Shown here in pieces: positions 61,914-64,000 of a DNA stretch of 64,000 bases. Numbering within the stretch: position 1 is the first letter of the stretch; every line of letters starts with the position of its first letter. The stretch lies in the NCBI GenBank assembly GCA_028695735.1, contig JAQVIJ010000002.1:50741-114740 (forward strand). The letters run 5' to 3'. Both the position numbers and the translations under genes were made by a program. Below the pieces are notes generated by a model. It saw nothing but the letters and a program-made list of their open reading frames with translations, made no database searches and was not told the DNA's origin. This DNA is from Deltaproteobacteria bacterium. Its GTDB lineage: Bacteria > Desulfobacterota > Dissulfuribacteria > Dissulfuribacterales > DYLC01.

Positions 61914-63559
61914 CAGGTGATAACCCTCTGTATCTCTTCAAGAGTGGTTTCACCCTTTATGACCTTTTCCATTCCGGCCTCCCAAAGGGGCTTAAACCCG
62001 TGTTTTCTGGCCTCTGCCTCTATGATGTTGGGTGGGGCATTGTCGGCCACGAGTTTTAACATGTCTTTATTGAAGAGGAGTATCTCGCCGATGGATGAAC
62101 GGCCTTGATATCCTGTGTTCCGGCAGAGCTGGCATTTACCTGGTTTGTAGTAGGTGCCGTTTTCCGGCAGGTTGTAGCGCTCCAGGGTCTTTGCATCGGG
62201 CTGGTAAGGTTGTTTGCATGAGGGACAGAGCCTGCGAACCAGCCGTTGGGCCAGCACTCCCACAAGGGCATTGGAGAGCAGCAGGGGCGAGATACCCAGG
62301 TCGTTCAAACGGGCTATGGCGCCTATGGCCGTATTGGTATGCAGGGTTGAGAGCACCAGATGGCCTGTAAGGGCCGCCCTGACACCGAGTATGGCCGTTT
62401 CCTCGTCGCGAATCTCGCCCACCAGTATGACATCAGGGTCCTGGCGCAGAAAGGTGCGAATGGCTGCTCCAAAGGTGTAGCCGGCCTTTTCGTTGACCTG
62501 TGTCTGGCGAATGAGGGAGAAGCTGTATTCTATCGGGTCTTCCACCGTGAGGATGTTTTTGCTGATGGCGTCCTGCTGACGCAGGGCTGCATAGAGGGTG
62601 GTGGTCTTGCCGCTTCCAGTAGGGCCGGTTACCAGCACCATGCCATAAGGTTTGCCGAATAATTCCAGGAGCAGTTCCTCTTGCTCCTTTTCAAATCCCA
62701 GTTCATGTATGCCGATGCTCATGCCTCCCTTGGAGGGAAGAAGGCGCATGACACAGTTTTCGCCGTTGTTGGTGCGCACGGTGGAGACGCGAATGTCAAA
62801 GGCATCCCCTAAAAACTCGAAGGACATGCGTCCGTCCTGGGGTTTTCTCTGCTCGGAGATATCCATGCCTGAGCGGACCTTGATGGTGGTGATGAGCCGA
62901 TTGTGAATTGATATGGGGAATACGTGATTGAAATTCAGTATGCCGTCGATGCGGTACATGACGCGACTGGAGATGTCGCTTGGAGTGAGGTGCACATCGG
63001 TAACGCGATAGCTGATGGAGGCGGACAGCAGCATGTCCAAAAGCCTATTGATGTCTATGTCGAGGTTGGGGTTTTGGCGCAGCCGCTGCGTGATTCCCTC
63101 CACTTCCTCTTCGATGGGGTGTTCCAGCAGATAATAGAAACGTTCTATGAGTTTCTGTAGTTCATTTTTCGCACCGATATTGATTTTGACAGGCAGTCCG
63201 ATGTGCCGGAACAGGGTCTCAAGGATTGTGGTGTCATAGGGGTCGGATATGGCTACGTGCAGCTGATTGTCCTGCATGTAAAGTGGAAGGGCCTGTTTTT
63301 GACGGGCTATCTGAACAGGCAGCCGAGTCAGTACCTGTTTGTCAGGCGTGAAATTTCTTAGGTCGATGAAGGGCTGACCGCTCTGTTCCCCCAGCACCTG
63401 GGCCAGTTCTGAGTCCGTGGTCATGCCCAGACGGATGAGGCATTCGCCAAGGCGTTCACCGGTGGCCTTCTGTTCACGCAGGGCGAATTGTATCTGTTCT
63501 GGCCTAATGAGTCCCTTTTCTTCCAGTAGTCGGCCTATCTGCGGCGCAGGACCTGCCAT
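61913..63559 (-). CDS. mshE: Pilus extension ATPase, MshE/PilB-type with MshEN domain
   Basis: A 548-residue ATPase that powers pilus extension. The N-terminus has two MshEN-like motifs (IGRLLEEKGLIRPEQIQFAL and RLGECLIRLGMTTDSELAQVL), the fold that binds cyclic-di-GMP in Vibrio MshE. The motor core shows GPTGSGKTTTLYAAL (Walker A), ILVGEIRDEETA (Walker B) and LSTLHTNTA, and a tetracysteine zinc site CPSC/CQLC. No pilT-like retraction ATPase is in the window. It is the first gene of the cluster. Confidence 0.95.
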   Translation of the reverse strand: MAGPAPQIGRLLEEKGLIRPEQIQFALREQKATGERLGECLIRLGMTTDSELAQVLGEQSGQPFIDLRNFTPDKQVLTRLPVQIARQKQALPLYMQDNQLHVAISDPYDTTILETLFRHIGLPVKINIGAKNELQKLIERFYYLLEHPIEEEVEGITQRLRQNPNLDIDINRLLDMLLSASISYRVTDVHLTPSDISSRVMYRIDGILNFNHVFPISIHNRLITTIKVRSGMDISEQRKPQDGRMSFEFLGDAFDIRVSTVRTNNGENCVMRLLPSKGGMSIGIHELGFEKEQEELLLELFGKPYGMVLVTGPTGSGKTTTLYAALRQQDAISKNILTVEDPIEYSFSLIRQTQVNEKAGYTFGAAIRTFLRQDPDVILVGEIRDEETAILGVRAALTGHLVLSTLHTNTAIGAIARLNDLGISPLLLSNALVGVLAQRLVRRLCPSCKQPYQPDAKTLERYNLPENGTYYKPGKCQLCRNTGYQGRSSIGEILLFNKDMLKLVADNAPPNIIEAEARKHGFKPLWEAGMEKVIKGETTLEEIQRVIT

Positions 63560-63680
63560 TCTTCAAATCCCTCCCTAAAAGATTTCATATGTTGTATCCG
63601 GTGAGGTGTTATGAATCAATGCGATTATAAAATATTATGGCTCAAAATCCAGCAAAATATTATGGACACAACTTCCGTAA

Positions 63681-63880
63681 TTGAATCTAAAAAAACGAAA
63701 AACATCAAAAACCAAACACCAACAACCAAAAACAAAAATTAAACTCATGGGAGGCCTCTCTTCTATGAAATCGCGCCCAAAAACCAAACACCAACAACCA
63801 AAAACAAAAATTAAACACCAAAAACAAAAACCAAAAACAAAAACCAAAAACGAAAAACGAAAAAGAAAAAACAAAAAAGA
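63681..63880 (+). repeat. A-rich, C-punctuated direct repeats
   Basis: A 38-bp unit (ending CAAAAATTAAAC) occurs identically at 63707-63744 and 63779-63816, followed by shorter runs of AAAAACCAAAAAC type to about 63880. The whole is nearly free of G and T on the plus strand. Lys/Asn-rich frames read from it are not genes. It lies upstream of the pilus cluster and may contain its promoter side. Confidence 0.7.
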
Positions 63881-63892
63881 CACTTTTGGGAC

Positions 63893-64000
63893 TTGGGGTC
63901 GGCAGCGGTGAAGCATTTGTTCCATGCGTCGCATAACTGCCCTCCCTGGCAGTATGCGCCGCCGGCGCCCTCGTGGCGCCTATTCCACAAACACTTCACC
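63893..64000 (-). repeat. Structured palindromic repeat, type 2, copy d (cut by window end)
   Basis: From GGCAGCGGTGAAGCATTTG (63901) onward this follows the type 2 copy at 10308-10424 with only a few changes through CCTATTCCACAAACAC. The last part of the outer stem lies beyond the window. It is upstream of the pilus cluster, 53 kb from its best relative. Confidence 0.75.

Noticed and set aside
63681..63911. Lys/Asn-rich 76-codon frame
   Set aside because: It is the translation of an A-rich low-complexity repeat.

Overview
The window looks like chromosomal DNA of a Gram-negative bacterium, most likely a sulfate-reducer-type Desulfobacterota (deltaproteobacterial) lineage. The outer membrane is shown by a TonB-dependent receptor, a secretin lipoprotein and an LptF/LptG-family permease. 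The lineage guess rests on gene style only (GlgC variant, RimO-CoaX pair, MSHA-type pilus, c-heme chemoreceptor, HMA/DUF5132 genes) and is an inference. Most of the window is ordinary, fairly G+C-rich housekeeping sequence; 22.9-31.7 kb is visibly A+T-richer and looks like an accessory island.

Layout. 1-670: dispersed structured repeats. 0.67-7.3 kb: MscS channel, DHH phosphoesterase, glgC, a SLOG protein/formyltransferase pair, an orphan feoA and tRNA-Thr(CGU). 7.4-9.7 kb: exported OB-fold-like lipoprotein and clostripain (C11) protease. 9.7-11.2 kb: 1.5 kb of nested repeats without a convincing gene. 11.2-14.6 kb: rmlACDB (dTDP-rhamnose). 14.8-17.3 kb: grpE-dnaK. 17.4-22.7 kb: TonB receptor divergent from a three-gene iron/siderophore-type ABC importer.

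22.9-31.7 kb is the most unusual part. It holds a two-gene zinc-ribbon/HMA-like unit, a DUF3562-like gene, and a minus-strand series DUF5132 > HMA-like > 22-residue-repeat protein > P2-type ATPase with an N-terminal HMA-like domain > metK > corA, plus a divergent small HMA-like gene. Four proteins share a cysteine-less HMA-like domain with a GRxR motif. Promoter regions carry direct repeats of TTAACA/C-like hexamers about 11 bp apart, as for PhoB/OmpR-family regulators. I read it as a co-regulated, membrane-associated cation-handling system, perhaps with an organelle or granule surface. It recalls ferrosome (fez) clusters but is not demonstrably one.

32-38 kb: small exported Met-rich protein and an MFP/double-ATPase/two-permease ABC-2 exporter (YbhGFSR type). 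38-49 kb: DUF2442, ettA, rlmI-like, tilS, SlyD-like PPIase, CAP-domain protein, coaX, rimO, dnaG. 49-53.4 kb: chemoreceptor with a c-type heme motif, LptF/G permease, truncated NfeD and its slipin partner. 53.6-63.6 kb: MSHA-type IV pilus cluster on the minus strand (MshE-G-M-I-J-K-L-N, then a prepilin), whose ATPase has an MshEN (c-di-GMP-binding type) N-terminus. 63.6-64 kb: A-rich direct repeats and one more structured repeat, cut by the window end.
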